A DNA stretch of 64,000 nt, from the NCBI GenBank assembly GCA_037501455.1, contig CM074861.1, positions 94,217,001 to 94,281,000 on the forward strand, given 5' to 3'. This document shows, piece by piece, positions 35,591 to 47,398 of the stretch (positions within the stretch are counted from its first letter, which is position 1; each line of letters starts with the position of its first letter). A model generated the notes under the pieces. The model worked only from the letters and a program-made list of their open reading frames with translations, ran no database searches and was not told where the DNA came from. The position numbers and the translations under genes are program-made. The stretch is from Lantana camara (taxonomy: Eukaryota > Streptophyta > Magnoliopsida > Lamiales > Verbenaceae).

Positions 35591-36228
35591 TTTTATACAA
35601 AATTAATAAAAAAGTAATAAATTTATTATTTATTTGTATATATATTTAACGGTAAATTATTGAACAATCCCTGATAAGGCAACAATGTTATCCCAAACCC
35701 CCCAATTTGAAATCATACTATTTTACATCCCCAATACACAATATATTTTTTCAAAACCCCCTAAATCGCCTAAAATTACCAAAGTATCCCTGTTAAAATT
35801 GAATAATCACAATCCATACCAAGCATCCAAATCCCTCCTCCATCGGCGGGAATTTGTCATTCTTCACCATCTCCCGCCACCGCCCGCCGCTGCAGACCGC
35901 CGCACACCACCGCCGACAAGTGTAGAAGAAGTTATTGGAGACTGAACGGCCCACACACCCACGTTAGAGACGAAATCCCTACGAGCTACCAACCACACCC
36001 CCACGATGAACACTCTTTTTGAGGTCGTTGCTTGAAATGGTAAGGTCTAAGAGGAAGGTACGTCGCATCCAAACTGTCGAGGTTAGTTTTCTTCCATAAA
36101 TGGTCAGAAATTCCATTTTTTTTCGCCATATTCCAGTTTGTATTTGGTAAATGATGATTTTAACTCAACAAGTAAGGGTTTCAGGAGTTTGTTAAATAAG
36201 GAACATTGAATCGATTTTTATTCGATAG
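35406..36228. other. TIR-like fragment, TA tract and upstream region of the Ulp1 gene
   Basis: At about 35409, TAGGGATGCAAGCGAGCC resembles a hAT-type end, followed by a TA tract (about 35515-35585). From about 35640 on is the probable 5' region of the MULE's Ulp1 gene. Confidence 0.5.
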
Positions 36229-38647
36229 ATGGTTCGCTCAATGTCGACGACGCCATTGATGATTGTTCCGTCCCTGGCCGAAACAAGCAGGGGAAAGAGA
36301 AAAAGATCAGAGGTAGACTTCCATGAGACTGATGAGGGCACGCTTTCGAAGAAGCGGGTGTATTCGATTTTGCATCAGTGCGTGTTGGAGAGATTCAGTG
36401 AGGTTATCTATAAAATTCGTGACCAAATGTCTCCTGGTCAACTCGATGCAGTTAAGAAATCGCCGTTTGGTTGTTTTTTAGGAGCGCCCGTTCAGAAGGG
36501 GAGCATTAACAGAGTTGGGTTGTTGCTCGATTACTACAACTGCAGCACAAACACATTTAAATTTGGTAGCCAAGAAGTTTTATTTTGTGAGGAGGAATTC
36601 AGCATTGTTATTGGTATGCGGCATTCCGGTCATCCTGTCGTGGTTGTGGGCAAGAGTAAATCCAATACCTTGAGCAAGCATTTTGGCAATAAGGGAAACA
36701 ATGTCTCCCGAACTAACATCGAGAGTAAACTGCACGAATTCGTCGGAAGGACTGATGATGATGGCATTGATGATTTTGTACGGATGTACATTTTATACGT
36801 TTTTAATTGTTTGTTGTTCCCACGTAGCGGTGTACGTGTGCCTGCTGCGCTTATTTGGTATGTAGATTATTTGTCCAGGATTGGACAGTACGCGTGGGGC
36901 ACGGCGGCTCATATGTTTTTGATTCAAGGTATTAGGAAGCATGTTGTGGATAAACATGATTTTCTTGATGGATGTACTATGGGTTTGTTGGTAAGTCGTC
37001 GGCTTGGTTTTGTAGATTGTGTCGTTTATACCTATATATACACCTACTTAAGTTATTGTTTATGTCAGGCATGGTTTCATGAACGAATCCAGAAGTTTGG
37101 CATCTCAAGAAGGTTGGCAGTATTCCCTCGTTTGTTTAAATGGAAAGGGAGTGCACTGCCTAGTACGAAAGAGAATGCGAAGAAGGAACTGGAAAGTGTT
37201 TGCCTCTCAGATGTAAGTCTGTAATCTTTGGTAATTTAAACCAATATGCATATTTTATTCAAATATTTTGTAAGAAAGCCTGTTGATTTAAAAACACGCA
37301 GATTGTTCCCTTACGAGCGGCTAACAAAATGGAGAGAAGTCTGTCCAGAGCGGAGGAAGAAGTTTTTGTTAACGAAGGGGATCAAGTTGTTTGCGTAGCA
37401 GAAAAAGCACAAGGTGTTGATCAAGGAGTTCAAACCGATTGTGTGAAAGAGGCACCTGAATGTGTTGATGAAAGAGTTAAAACGGTTTGTGTGGAAGAGG
37501 CACCGGAATGTGTTGATGTAGGAGTTCAAGTTGATTTGATTGAGGATGGGGAAGGTGATTGTGATTCCGGACGAGCTGAGGGTAGATCGAAGAGGAAGAA
37601 CGATGTGAGGGAGCGTGTGGAAGAAGATGTGAGAACATATTACATACAAGATTCAATATTACAATGTCTTTTAACTATGCGCGTGTGTTTGATTTGTCAT
37701 TGGATAATTATGTATTAGGTGACTGTGTTTGATGGAGCTCAAGTGGACAGTAGGCCTAAGGAGGCCCCAGGATGTGAGGTCGTCACTGAGGAGCAACGGA
37801 ATAGGGCATTTAATTTGATTATGAGCTACACGGAGGCGCAAAAGTAAGTGTTCTTACTTAATTCAATGAGTTTAGTTGGCAGAATGTTGTTGACTGTTTC
37901 ATTATAATCTTTTGCAGCCATGATGTTGTGTATACAAGTAAGACGAGTTTTATCTTCGTGTACGATCTACGAGATCTAATTTTGGGGAAGGAGACCAATG
38001 ACAATGTTATTCTGTCCTATTACGACCTGCTAACAAGTCCTGGTTACCTTGTGCCGAAATTCCACGATGTACACTTTGTTAACCCTCATGTGTCAGTTGA
38101 ATTTGTGGAGAAATTGAAGAACAGGGGCACAGGAAAGACAAAGAAAAAGACTGTCCCTTACATTGTCCCATCTGCAATCAACGAGTTCATGACGCACCAG
38201 ATGAAAAGTGACTACGTCATGACACTGAACGAGGTGTCTTCAACAGTTATGTTCTCATGTCGTTATATTATTTTCCCTTTACTGACAAATTCTCACTGGC
38301 ATATGTTGGTGTATGAGACCGAGCACAAACGTTTCAGTCACTACAACTCAATGCATACAGAAGAAGCTGCCACCGATGTCGAAGTATACTCAGATTTCCT
38401 CTGGAAGTTGTGGATTAAGAACAATGTTGTCAAGAGTTCCAAAGAGAGGGAATTGGGGCGGGGACGAATGAGAATTCAGGATAGGGGGAGCAATGATTGT
38501 GGTGTATTAATGTGTCTATATGGTGAGATGCTTGTTCGAGAGACTAACGAGTTCAGGACATATGCCGAGACATGCAACATCGCCGAATACCGCTTTAAGT
38601 TAGCCAATGCCTTTCTAGAAAAACAATCTGTTCATCTATATAATTGA
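36229..38647 (+). CDS. MULE-borne DUF1985-like/Ulp1 (C48) protease gene
   Basis: My model has five exons: 36229-36990, 37069-37212, 37302-37628, 37719-37843, 37918-38647 (695 aa). Intron 1 (78 bp) is itself open and in frame, so retention is possible. The N-terminal 250 residues resemble the DUF1985 domain that precedes Ulp1 proteases in plant MULEs. The middle has three imperfect acidic repeats of the VCVxEAPECVD type. The C-terminus is a Ulp1-like cysteine protease with NSHWHMLVYE (His), HYNSM (Asn where Asp is usual) and IQDRGSNDCGVLM (Gln and Cys). Such proteases act on SUMO-family modifiers, but the role in the transposon is unknown. It converges on a MULE transposase at 41960-40628. Confidence 0.8.
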
Positions 38648-38684
38648 AATTTCAATTAGATTGTTATTTATTTTTCCAGTGAAA

Positions 38685-39415
38685 ATGTAATAATGTGTAA
38701 TTGGAAGGGTGATTTGTCCAGTAAAACTGTAATAATGCTTAATTGGAAGGGTGATTTGTCCAGTGAAACTGTAGTAATGCGTAATATGAAGGGTGATTTG
38801 TCCAGTGAAACTGTAATAATGCGTAATTGGAAGGGTGATTTGTCCAATGAAACTGTAATAATACGTAATTGGAATGGGTGATTTGTCCAGTGAAACTGTA
38901 ATAATGCGTAATTGGAAGGGTGATTTATCCAGTGAAACTGTAGTAATGCATGCGTAATTGGAAGGGTGATTTGTCCAGTGAAACTGTAGTAATTGGAAGG
39001 GTGATTTGTCCAGTGAAACTGTAGTAATTGGAAGGGTGATTTGTCCAGTGAAATTGTAATAATGCGTAATTGGAAGGGTGGATATTTGTCCAGTGAAACT
39101 GTAATAATGCGTAATTGGAAGGGTGATTTGTTCAGTGAAACTGTAGTAATGCGTAATTGGAAGGGTGATTTGTCCAGTGAAACTGTTGTAATGCGTAATT
39201 GGAAGGGTGAGTTGTCCAGTGAAATTGTAATAATGCGTAATTGGAAGGGTGGATATTTGTCCAGTGAAACTGTAATAATGCGTAATTGGAAGGGTGATTT
39301 GTCCAGTGAAACTGTAATAATGCGTAATTGGAAGGGTGAGTTGTCCAGTGAAACTGTAGTAATGCGTAATTGGAAGGGTGATTTGTCCAGTGAAACTGTA
39401 GTAATGCGTAATTAA
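38685..39415 (+). repeat. 42-bp minisatellite, left arm of a large palindrome
   Basis: About 17 units of 42 bp, each containing TTGTCCAGTGAAACTGTA and GTAATTGGAAGGGTGA. Variants (GATTTG, GAGTTG, the 3-bp longer GGATATTTG; GTAATAATGC or GTAGTAATGC) recur in a higher-order pattern. Because 42 is divisible by 3 the array stays open in several frames, but this is not evidence of a gene. Confidence 0.95.
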
Positions 39416-39692
39416 TTGAATGATGATCACATCATTACTACAATATAGTTATGAACAAGATTGTTCATAAGTATATTCTTGTAATGATGTGATCATGATT
39501 CAATCAATCTTGTTAATGTTGCAATGTTTTATTCAGAATCTTGTTCATAAGTATATTGTTGTAATGATGTGATCATCATTCAATCAATCTTGTTAATGTT
39601 GTAATGTTTTATTCAGAATCTTGTTCATAAGTATATTGTTGTAATGATGTGATCATCATTCAATCAATCTTGTTAATGTTGCAATGTTTTAA
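39416..39692. repeat. Palindrome centre with 79-bp tandem units
   Basis: The symmetry axis is ATGAACAA-GA-TTGTTCAT (39451-39468). On the right are about three copies of a unit of about 79 bp with TAATGATGTGATCAT and TCAATCTTGTTAATGTTG. On the left is one inverted partial copy (GATGATCACATCATTA). Confidence 0.9.
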
Positions 39693-40425
39693 CTACAGTT
39701 TCACTGGACAAATCACCATTCCAATTACGCATTATTACAGTTTCACTGGACAAATCACCCTTCCAATTACGCATTACTACAGTTTCACTGGACAACTCAC
39801 CCTTCCAATTACGCATTATTACAGTTTCACTGGACAAATATCCACCCTTCCAATTACGCATTATTATAGTTTCACTGGACAAATCACCCTTCCAATTACG
39901 CATTACTACAGTTTCACTGGACAAATCACCCTTCCAATTACGCATTATTACAGTTTCACTGGACAAATATCCACCCTTCCAATTACGCATTATTACAGTT
40001 TCACTGGACAAATCACCCTTCCAATTACGCATTACTACAGTTTCACTGGACAACTCACCCTTCCAATTACGCATTATTACAGTTTCACTGGACAAATCAC
40101 CCTTCCAATTACGCATTATTACAGTTTCACTGGACAAATATCCACCCTTCCAATTACGTATTATTACAGTTTCACTGGACAAATCACCCTTCCAATTACG
40201 CATTACTACAGTTTCACTGGACAAATCACCCTTCCAATTACGCATTATTACAGTTTCACTGGACAAATATCCACCCTTCCAATTACGCATTATTACAGTT
40301 TCACTGGACAAATCACCCTTCCAATTACGCATTACTACAGTTTCACTGGACAAATCACCCTTCCAATTACGCATTATTACAGTTTCACTGGACAAATCAC
40401 CCTTCAAATTACGCATTATTACAAC
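39693..40425 (-). repeat. 42-bp minisatellite, right arm (inverted) of the palindrome
   Basis: About 17 units of the same 42-bp repeat in reverse orientation (TACAGTTTCACTGGACAA on the + strand). It lies between the palindrome axis and the 3' end of the transposase gene. Confidence 0.95.
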
Positions 40426-40627
40426 AAAGTTATTCACCATACAACAAAAAATACAAAGACAAGTGAAAAAAAAGTTAAAAAAAAGTCATTCAGCAGGTCC
40501 ATCATCAAGCCAAAATGGCAAGCCTCCACTGAAATCTCGGCCAATCTTCAGTTTCTGTGCGAAAACAAATCATATAAACCTGATTAGGATCCAGAATTAA
40601 ACAACATACCCAACAACATACAAACAG

Positions 40628-41960
40628 TCAATTTGACACAGGGCCCCTGCATGTTCTCTTGTTATGCCCAGACCTTTTACATGATGAGCATACAGTAACA
40701 GCTTTGACGACCTGCGATGGGAACCTATTCCTCTTCGGTCGACCAGTCTGAGGCCTCACATCGGGAGGCATGATCTGAACCTCGACATTTGAGACCATAT
40801 CAGCATTCGGTACAGGGAAAATAATGTTCTCATATGTTTTTTTATACGTTTCAACTGAATAAGCATCATCACAAAAATCGTATACCGACCACCCTTTCTT
40901 GTCAATGCATGCACAAGCATGTTTGCAGGGGAGCTTCAAGATCTGCCAGTAATTACAAGAACATTCCCGCTTGCCAAGGTCTACTGTGTGTCGGAATTCC
41001 CCTTCATTCACCTCAAATGTCACTGAGTTGGCTCGCACAACATCCAAGCTCCTCCCTACTTCAAATTCAGCCTTGACCATCACCTCTATATCCATACAAA
41101 GGTGCGTTTGCCATTCATGACTTTGCTCCCTTCTATTGCACATCATGGTCATTATCTGCTGCCTAATCCGGTCAATCAAAGTAACAATTGGGAGGGATCT
41201 TGCATCCTTCACCCAACTGTTCCAATACTCTGCAATATTGTTGTTGATGATACCAAATCGATTACCGGTAAATAATGAATTAGCCCAGTTTTCAAGAGCG
41301 GAGTTATTTAAGAAATCTGCGGCCAATGGCATTGCTTTAAGGATTTTGTTGATGTGCAGGGAGTACTCAGCCCTGGTAGGAGCATATGCTGCTGCATTGA
41401 ACACATTGGTCCAATATTTTTTGTTCAGTTTGGGATAATGCTTCCTAAGGACCTGCGATAATGACAACCAACATCCACTTTATTATCAAGAAAAGGAGCA
41501 TACGTATCAACTCATCACAGTAATTAGTAAACAAATACCTGAGTTATGAAGTTATCCACCAAATGTCTGAGGCAGAATGCATGTTGGCTGCCTGGAAATA
41601 CCCTTGGCACATGCGTAACAAGTCCCAGGTGCCTGTCGGAGAAGAATGTGTACTGTCTAAAATCACAAAGCACAGGCTGACTTTCAAGAGCATGTCTCAA
41701 CTTTTGGCAAAACCTTTCCCAATTCTCATCATTCTCTGAGTCAACGACAGCGTATGCTATTGTAAACAACTGATTGTTCCCATCCTTCGCTGTCGCACAA
41801 AGCAAATGACCCTTGAATTTGCTCTTGATATGAGTGCTGTCAAGGAAAACTATTTTCCTACAACCTCTAAGAAATCCTACCAAACAAGCATTCAAAGCCA
41901 TAAGCAAGCGGTTAAACCTGTTATCCGGTTGTTTTGTCTCCAAATCACAAATGCTGTCGG
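40628..41960 (-). pseudogene. MULE transposase with SWIM finger, N-terminally truncated
   Basis: Coding blocks on the minus strand are about 41960-41539 and 41452-40628, separated by an intron. The first has the MULE transposase core: FLDSTHIKSKFKGHLL (first catalytic Asp), CATAKDGNNQLFTIAYAVVD, and SDRHLGL (second Asp) with HAFCLRHL. The second carries the C-terminal part, a SWIM zinc finger (CSCNYWQILKLPCKHACA) and a CCHC knuckle (CSSCKRSGHNKRTC). The N-terminal zinc finger and leading domain are absent: the frame runs into a TRIM remnant at about 41960. It is therefore inactive as it stands. With the Ulp1 gene it marks a Ulp1-carrying (Kaonashi-like) MULE. Confidence 0.85.
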
Positions 41961-42213
41961 GATTCGAACGTCTCACAGATGTTCGATTCCACCCAACTTG
42001 CAGATGTTTCATTCCTGCGGCTTGCAGATGTTTCACAGATGTTCGATTCCAGTGCCTATCTCTCCAATCGGCTTGCAGATGTTTCATTCCTGGGCTTGCA
42101 AATGTTTCAATTCCTGCAATGTTCACGCACTAATTTGGGCGTGATGGGGATGTGTTAAGTGTCCCACATCGAATAAGCACATTATTCAATACGTTTGTTC
42201 TTTTGTTGCTCAT
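41950..42213 (+). mobile_element. TRIM-like retroelement remnant (right copy), breaks the transposase
   Basis: Repeated GGCTTGCAGATGTTTCATTC units, then GTTCACGCACTAATTTGGGC, GTGATGGGGA and TGTGTTAAGTGTCCCACATC (LTR start). It matches the 35161-35405 copy in opposite orientation. Its left end, with the primer site, is missing where it joins the transposase frame. The right end is cut by the solo LTR at 42214. Confidence 0.6.
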
Positions 42214-43577
42214 TGTAGCACCCCTTAACACGTGGAGGTACCACACCCCCGCACTATAGATCAATCCACATACGAAACGGCCAATCCGTACATGAATCAA
42301 CCTATAGCGAACGGGTGACAACGCAACACACAACAAGCTATGAGGGTTAACTTATACTTGCGACAAAATAAGGCGGAAGCATAATAACATTATAACATCA
42401 TCATATCAATACATTATCATCTCCCAAATAACATTCACGTATAAGTGCTCAGAACTATTAACATGATACTCTGAAATGCTAATACATGGAAAGAAAACTA
42501 TGCTAGACTCAGCTGGATAAACGACACGACCTGACTCCTGCCTAGCGCGCCACGAACAAAACCTGAAAGGTGGAGGCGTCAGTTTGTGAAGACCGAGTGA
42601 GGGGCATAAATATATATAAACACAAGTAGCATGCAAGTTATAATCTCGGGTAAGGTTTTGTAACTATAATAATATAGGTGCAAGAATAACATAAAACTCG
42701 CCCGAGATTACAACTATCAAGTTTAACACGATAATCATGTTTATTATAACAATCTGTGGCCCTGGCGAGGGGCGTACACGATCTCCAACCAACCTCGACA
42801 GTGAACAAGGGTTGCACTTTTGTTTAATTAAGTTATCATACAAGTCCTTAAAGTGCACACGATCAATAACACGAAATCCATCCTTCACCATTGGTGGTGG
42901 GTTTGCAAGGGCCGAACCACCCACGATATCACGTTGCACGTCGGGAACATGACTCCCACGTACGGGACTCCTTCCTCCACCAAACCTCCTGGTGGATTCA
43001 GGGGGCATCCCCACGGTTTGAGAGAGGTGTGTGAGTTACCCGTCAGCCCTATGCTTTCCCGGTTGGCTCAAACACTCACCCTCAGGCCCATAAACACGAT
43101 ACACGGTAATTCGCCAAACACGATCACGGTAACACGATAACACGATACACGGTTTGCTTGTCATGAACACGATTAGTTTCAAGAAACACGACTTGTAACA
43201 CGATACACGGATGGTTATTAAATCCCTTGTTTCTTGGAAAACGATTATAAAGATATATGTATATGTAATTTGGCCGAAATCCACATAAAGGTTATATGGT
43301 TCTAGATAATTAATAACTAAACCTCACCTTTACCGACAAAATGCAAATCAAGACACGGACTATAGCCCCTGCTCCACGTCACGAGAAGATAACCTGTGCA
43401 AGGGATACATGTATTCGTGAGACTTGACTCTAAAATGGACCAAATATGGCGAACGGCGAAAATGCAACGAGACGACATGCAATATATAATGTGGCATGAA
43501 AACATGTTGTTTCACTACATATTGGATCATATAATAGCAATTCGGGGTCAAAGAAGTCGTTGGATCGAGGGGCTAAA
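42214..43577 (-). repeat. Solo LTR of the first Tekay-type family, part 1 (3' portion)
   Basis: Reverse-oriented LTR related to the LTRs at 2959 and 6863: its end (TGTAGCACCCCTTAACACGT on the + strand) and the interior to 43577 follow the same order. It is interrupted at CTAAA by the 12-kb element and resumes at 55600. The outer flanks CTCAT (42209-42213) and CTTAT (56787-56791) match at four of five bases. No internal region is present, so it is a solo LTR of about 2.55 kb. Confidence 0.88.
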
Positions 43578-46500
43578 TGTGACGCCCCGATAATTCGGTC
43601 GTACAGGTATGACGTAAGTGTTTACCAAATTGTGCGAAATAATTAATTATACGTGTTTTATGTATTTAATTTATATTTTACTTATATTAAATGTTAATTA
43701 TTTTATTTAATGTTATTAATATTAAATACATTTATATAATATAAATATATTTATATATATATATATATATATATTATTGTATACGTGTGCATGAAAATAA
43801 TTATGCATGCATTTATATATATAACTTATATACGCATGCATGTATTCATTATATATATATACGTATGCATGCATTATTAATTATAATATATTATATACGT
43901 ATTTATAGTATATTATTTGTAATATTGTTAATTTTATTGTTACATTGCGTATGAGTGATATTTACGTGCTTCGTTTCTATTTGAATTGATACCGGAATTT
44001 CGTGCGAATTTAATATGTTGAACTTATACATGTCTTGTATATGAATATTTGTTCGTTTCGTATTTTCGGATTCATTTGCTTGTGTTTCGGATTTAATTTG
44101 AATTTTGGAATCCAAGTCGGGGGCTAACGAGCACTTAGCGCACCCTTGGTTCCGTATTTAATATCTTGAGCTCAGGAACTCGTATTCGAGTTCTGTCAAC
44201 TTCGCTGAACTCGTAACGAAAATTCGAGTTTAGTAAACTTAGCCTTATATTTTTCTAACGTCATTTGAACCTCCGAAATTCAACCGAAAAACGAAACGGC
44301 GACGAAACTGACCTTGTTGCACTAAAATGGCCATAACTTATTCATTTGTTGACCAAATTAACCATGGTTTGATGCTATAGAACCCTAACTCAACCACCTA
44401 ACCTGCTGTACCAAGAACTAACCGAACCAACCCTCACACAATTTACAAATCTCAGCCAAAGTTACTGCTTTCCAGTGCTATCCCGTAACCTTGCATTCCT
44501 TGGAGATTTTGGAGCTCAAATCTCATCCAATCTTCATCCAATCAACAAGTAAGCTTAGGGTTGTAATATATGTTCATTTCTGATCATTTTCATCCTTTCA
44601 TCCCCAAATTTGAGCATGGTTTCTTGGGTTTTTGACTGATATTCGAAAATAAGAGGTTTAGAGCCAATTTGATGATCTTGTTCAATTCTTGATGGTTTTG
44701 ATTGATTCCAAGCATGAGAATGATTGTTTTGACATCCTCTTCTCATTTATGATCATTAATTGCATGGTAGTTGAAGTATTTATGAGATATCAATTTTGGA
44801 ACATTGAGAAAAACTTCATGTAATGTCACGTATGACAGCTTTTCTTGGTTGAGCTTGTTTGAAACTGATTTATATGTTGAAATTGTGTGGATTTGCTGCG
44901 TTTTGATAGCCTAATTGACCTGAACTTATTAAGATTACTTGAGATCATTCTATGCCCTGTTTTCGCGTGAGTTTGCCCTGTTTTTTGGCCTGAAAGTTGC
45001 TGTCAAAACTGATGCGTTCTTCCCTTGCTTTTGCTGTCAATTTTGTGCATTGTTAAGGCTGGTTTTGTGCTGCATTTCATGTCATTTATTGCTGCATATA
45101 TTGCCTATTTGTTGTTTGAGATGTTGCTGCATTGTAAGCTAGAAAACAGGGGCTGATCTGCGTGTTGAACTGCTGCGTTCGTGCGACACGGGGGTGTCTT
45201 TCTGCCCCTTTTCAGCTTGTAACGGGCGTGCACGAGGGGTGGGTTTTTCTGTACCGAGACACGGGGGTGTCTCGGTTTGTTCTTTGGGGGTGACACGGGG
45301 GTGTCACCTTGTAATTCCATGCATGTTTTGCTGTTGACGTGAACTGCTGCTGCTACTACTGGTTTCTTTTTTCTTTCTTGCATGAATTGTTAATTGTTAA
45401 TGCATGATTTGCGTGCATAATGTTTGCATGCATATATGTATATAATTATACCTAAACTATTGCATGCATGTGTTTTATTTGCGTGAAAAAAATTTCAGGA
45501 ATTGGTTTTGTATGCATGGGTTACGTATGCATGTGTATTTATATATATATATATAAATAAAATAATATAGTATATGTATATTATATTTAATTATATATTT
45601 ATATATGTTTATTAAATATTAAATGTTATTTGATTTAATTGAATTATAAAATTTAATTGTTACCTATTTCATGTTTTAATTAATTTTCGATATTTAATTG
45701 AATGTATTTAATTGTTTAATTTCTAATTGTAAATGCGATTGAATGTGTTTAATTGTTTATGTTCCAAATTTAAATGTGATTTAACTTGTACTATGATATA
45801 TTTGAATTTCTTGAATTAATTTGATTGAAAATGTGGAATTATGAAAGTGAATGAAAGTGAATGACTTGATTATGTGATTTAATTGTATTAATAGTGCACA
45901 TGAACATTTTCATAACATAATTTTATCTTTTATATATTCATATCATGATCATTGCATTGCCGAGCGTCTTATTTGGTCATAATGAGTCTCACTTCACCTT
46001 TCTTGCACAGATTTTGATCCAGTGGGAGACGAGGCCGGTCAGTGAGGCTCGTGCTTTCTTCTTTTGACGGTTTAAGGTGGGTTTTTCTTCTATGTAGATA
46101 TAAGACCCTATATATCCCTTCAATGTGAAAGTTTTCGACCAAAATTAATATATATATAGAGAGTCATTTTAAGGAGTAAATGTTTTCAACGTAAAACCTT
46201 ATTTTATAAACCCTACCTAATGTTTTGGCGAGAAATGATCGAATGCACGAATGGGGCCCAGGGACTTAGTGTGAGTGGCTATCCGGGGAGGCACGGGCCG
46301 ACGGTGATCCCTCACACTAGTTCCACCAATGAACGGCGTAACCGGACCTCGTTAGGAGTTAGCGAGGAATGGACGCTGAGCGCCATCTGGGGAGTCATGT
46401 AACCCCTTTTGGTCAATGAATGGGTGGTCGGGCCTTGCAAACCCACCACCAACCCGGAGGAAGAAGGAGTAAATGTTAATGAATGTGCACAAGAGAATGA

Positions 46501-47186
46501 TTGCATGAAAAGAAAGAATGAATGAATGTTTAAATGGTTTACACAAGGTGTTGGTTGGAGATAATGCACGCCCACTCGCCGGGCCACTAATGACCTAATG
46601 TTAATGATTCGTTATAATCCCTTTTGATGATTTCTATTCACCCACTTGGGAAAGTCTTTAAAAACCTCACTTGGGATTATAGCTTGCATGTGATTGTTTA
46701 ATTACTGTCATATATTCTATTTATGCCCTGTTTTATACCCACCAGTCCCTTTTGGACTGAACCCGTTTGGTTTTCAGCTGTGTTGTGCAGGTGTTGAGGG
46801 AGCTAGGCGGGAATACGAGTCCTAGGTCTTGCATTCGTCTCTAGCTCTTATATTTTGGTCTCACACTTGCATACTTTTATTTCGATCATTGTATATGTAT
46901 AATGATGTGGAGCGTACATGTTTTGGGCCGTGATGGCAATTGATGATGTATATGACTTATTTTTGGAGCTTGGATGCTCATGGTACATATATATATGGTA
47001 TACGTTCGTTTATTGCTTCCGCTTTAATGTTTTATATTGTTTTATGGTTTTAAGGGTTAGCCCGCCTAGCTTAGAGTGTGTGTTTGTCCCCGTTCGCCGT
47101 GATTTGGCTCGGGTATGGATCGTTCATTTCATATTCGGGTCAGGTCTCGGTGCGGGGGATGTGACGCCTTGCGCTCGGGTGTTACA
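43578..47186 (+). repeat. 5' LTR of the 12-kb Tekay-type element
   Basis: 3,609 bp. It contains TA tracts, purine/pyrimidine-rich AT DNA, and three GACAC-GGGG-GTGTC hairpins (45185-45198, 45254-45275, 45289-45308). Its reading frames recur in the 3' LTR and are not genes. Confidence 0.94.
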
Positions 47187-47194
47187 TCCTTAAG

Positions 47195-47206
47195 TGGTAT
47201 CAGAGC
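47195..47206 (+). other. Primer-binding site (initiator tRNA-Met)
   Basis: TGGTATCAGAGC, 8 bp after the LTR end. Confidence 0.92.
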
Positions 47207-47398
47207 TTAGGGTTGCAAAACCCGGGCTCTCATGTGGTGTGAGTCAATCTAGGTCGTTCGACTTAGGGACTACTTGACAATGTGTTGCATATGCATCTCT
47301 TTTGTGCTTAATTGATTTAAATTTTGAATTCTGATTGAATTATTTGCATTAACATGCATAGACTAAAAATAGCACGCATTTTAGTGTTTATTGACAGG

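Noticed and set aside
35685..35945. Proline-rich frame upstream of the Ulp1 gene
   Set aside because: No domain, not joined to the downstream exons by a convincing splice site; probably untranslated leader or chance.
38685..40425. CRISPR-like array
   Set aside because: Contiguous 42-bp tandem units without unique spacers, in a plant nuclear genome.
38636..40587. Long reading frames on both strands through the minisatellite arrays
   Set aside because: They are open only because the unit is 42 bp (14 codons). The peptides are pure repeats and lie between genes.
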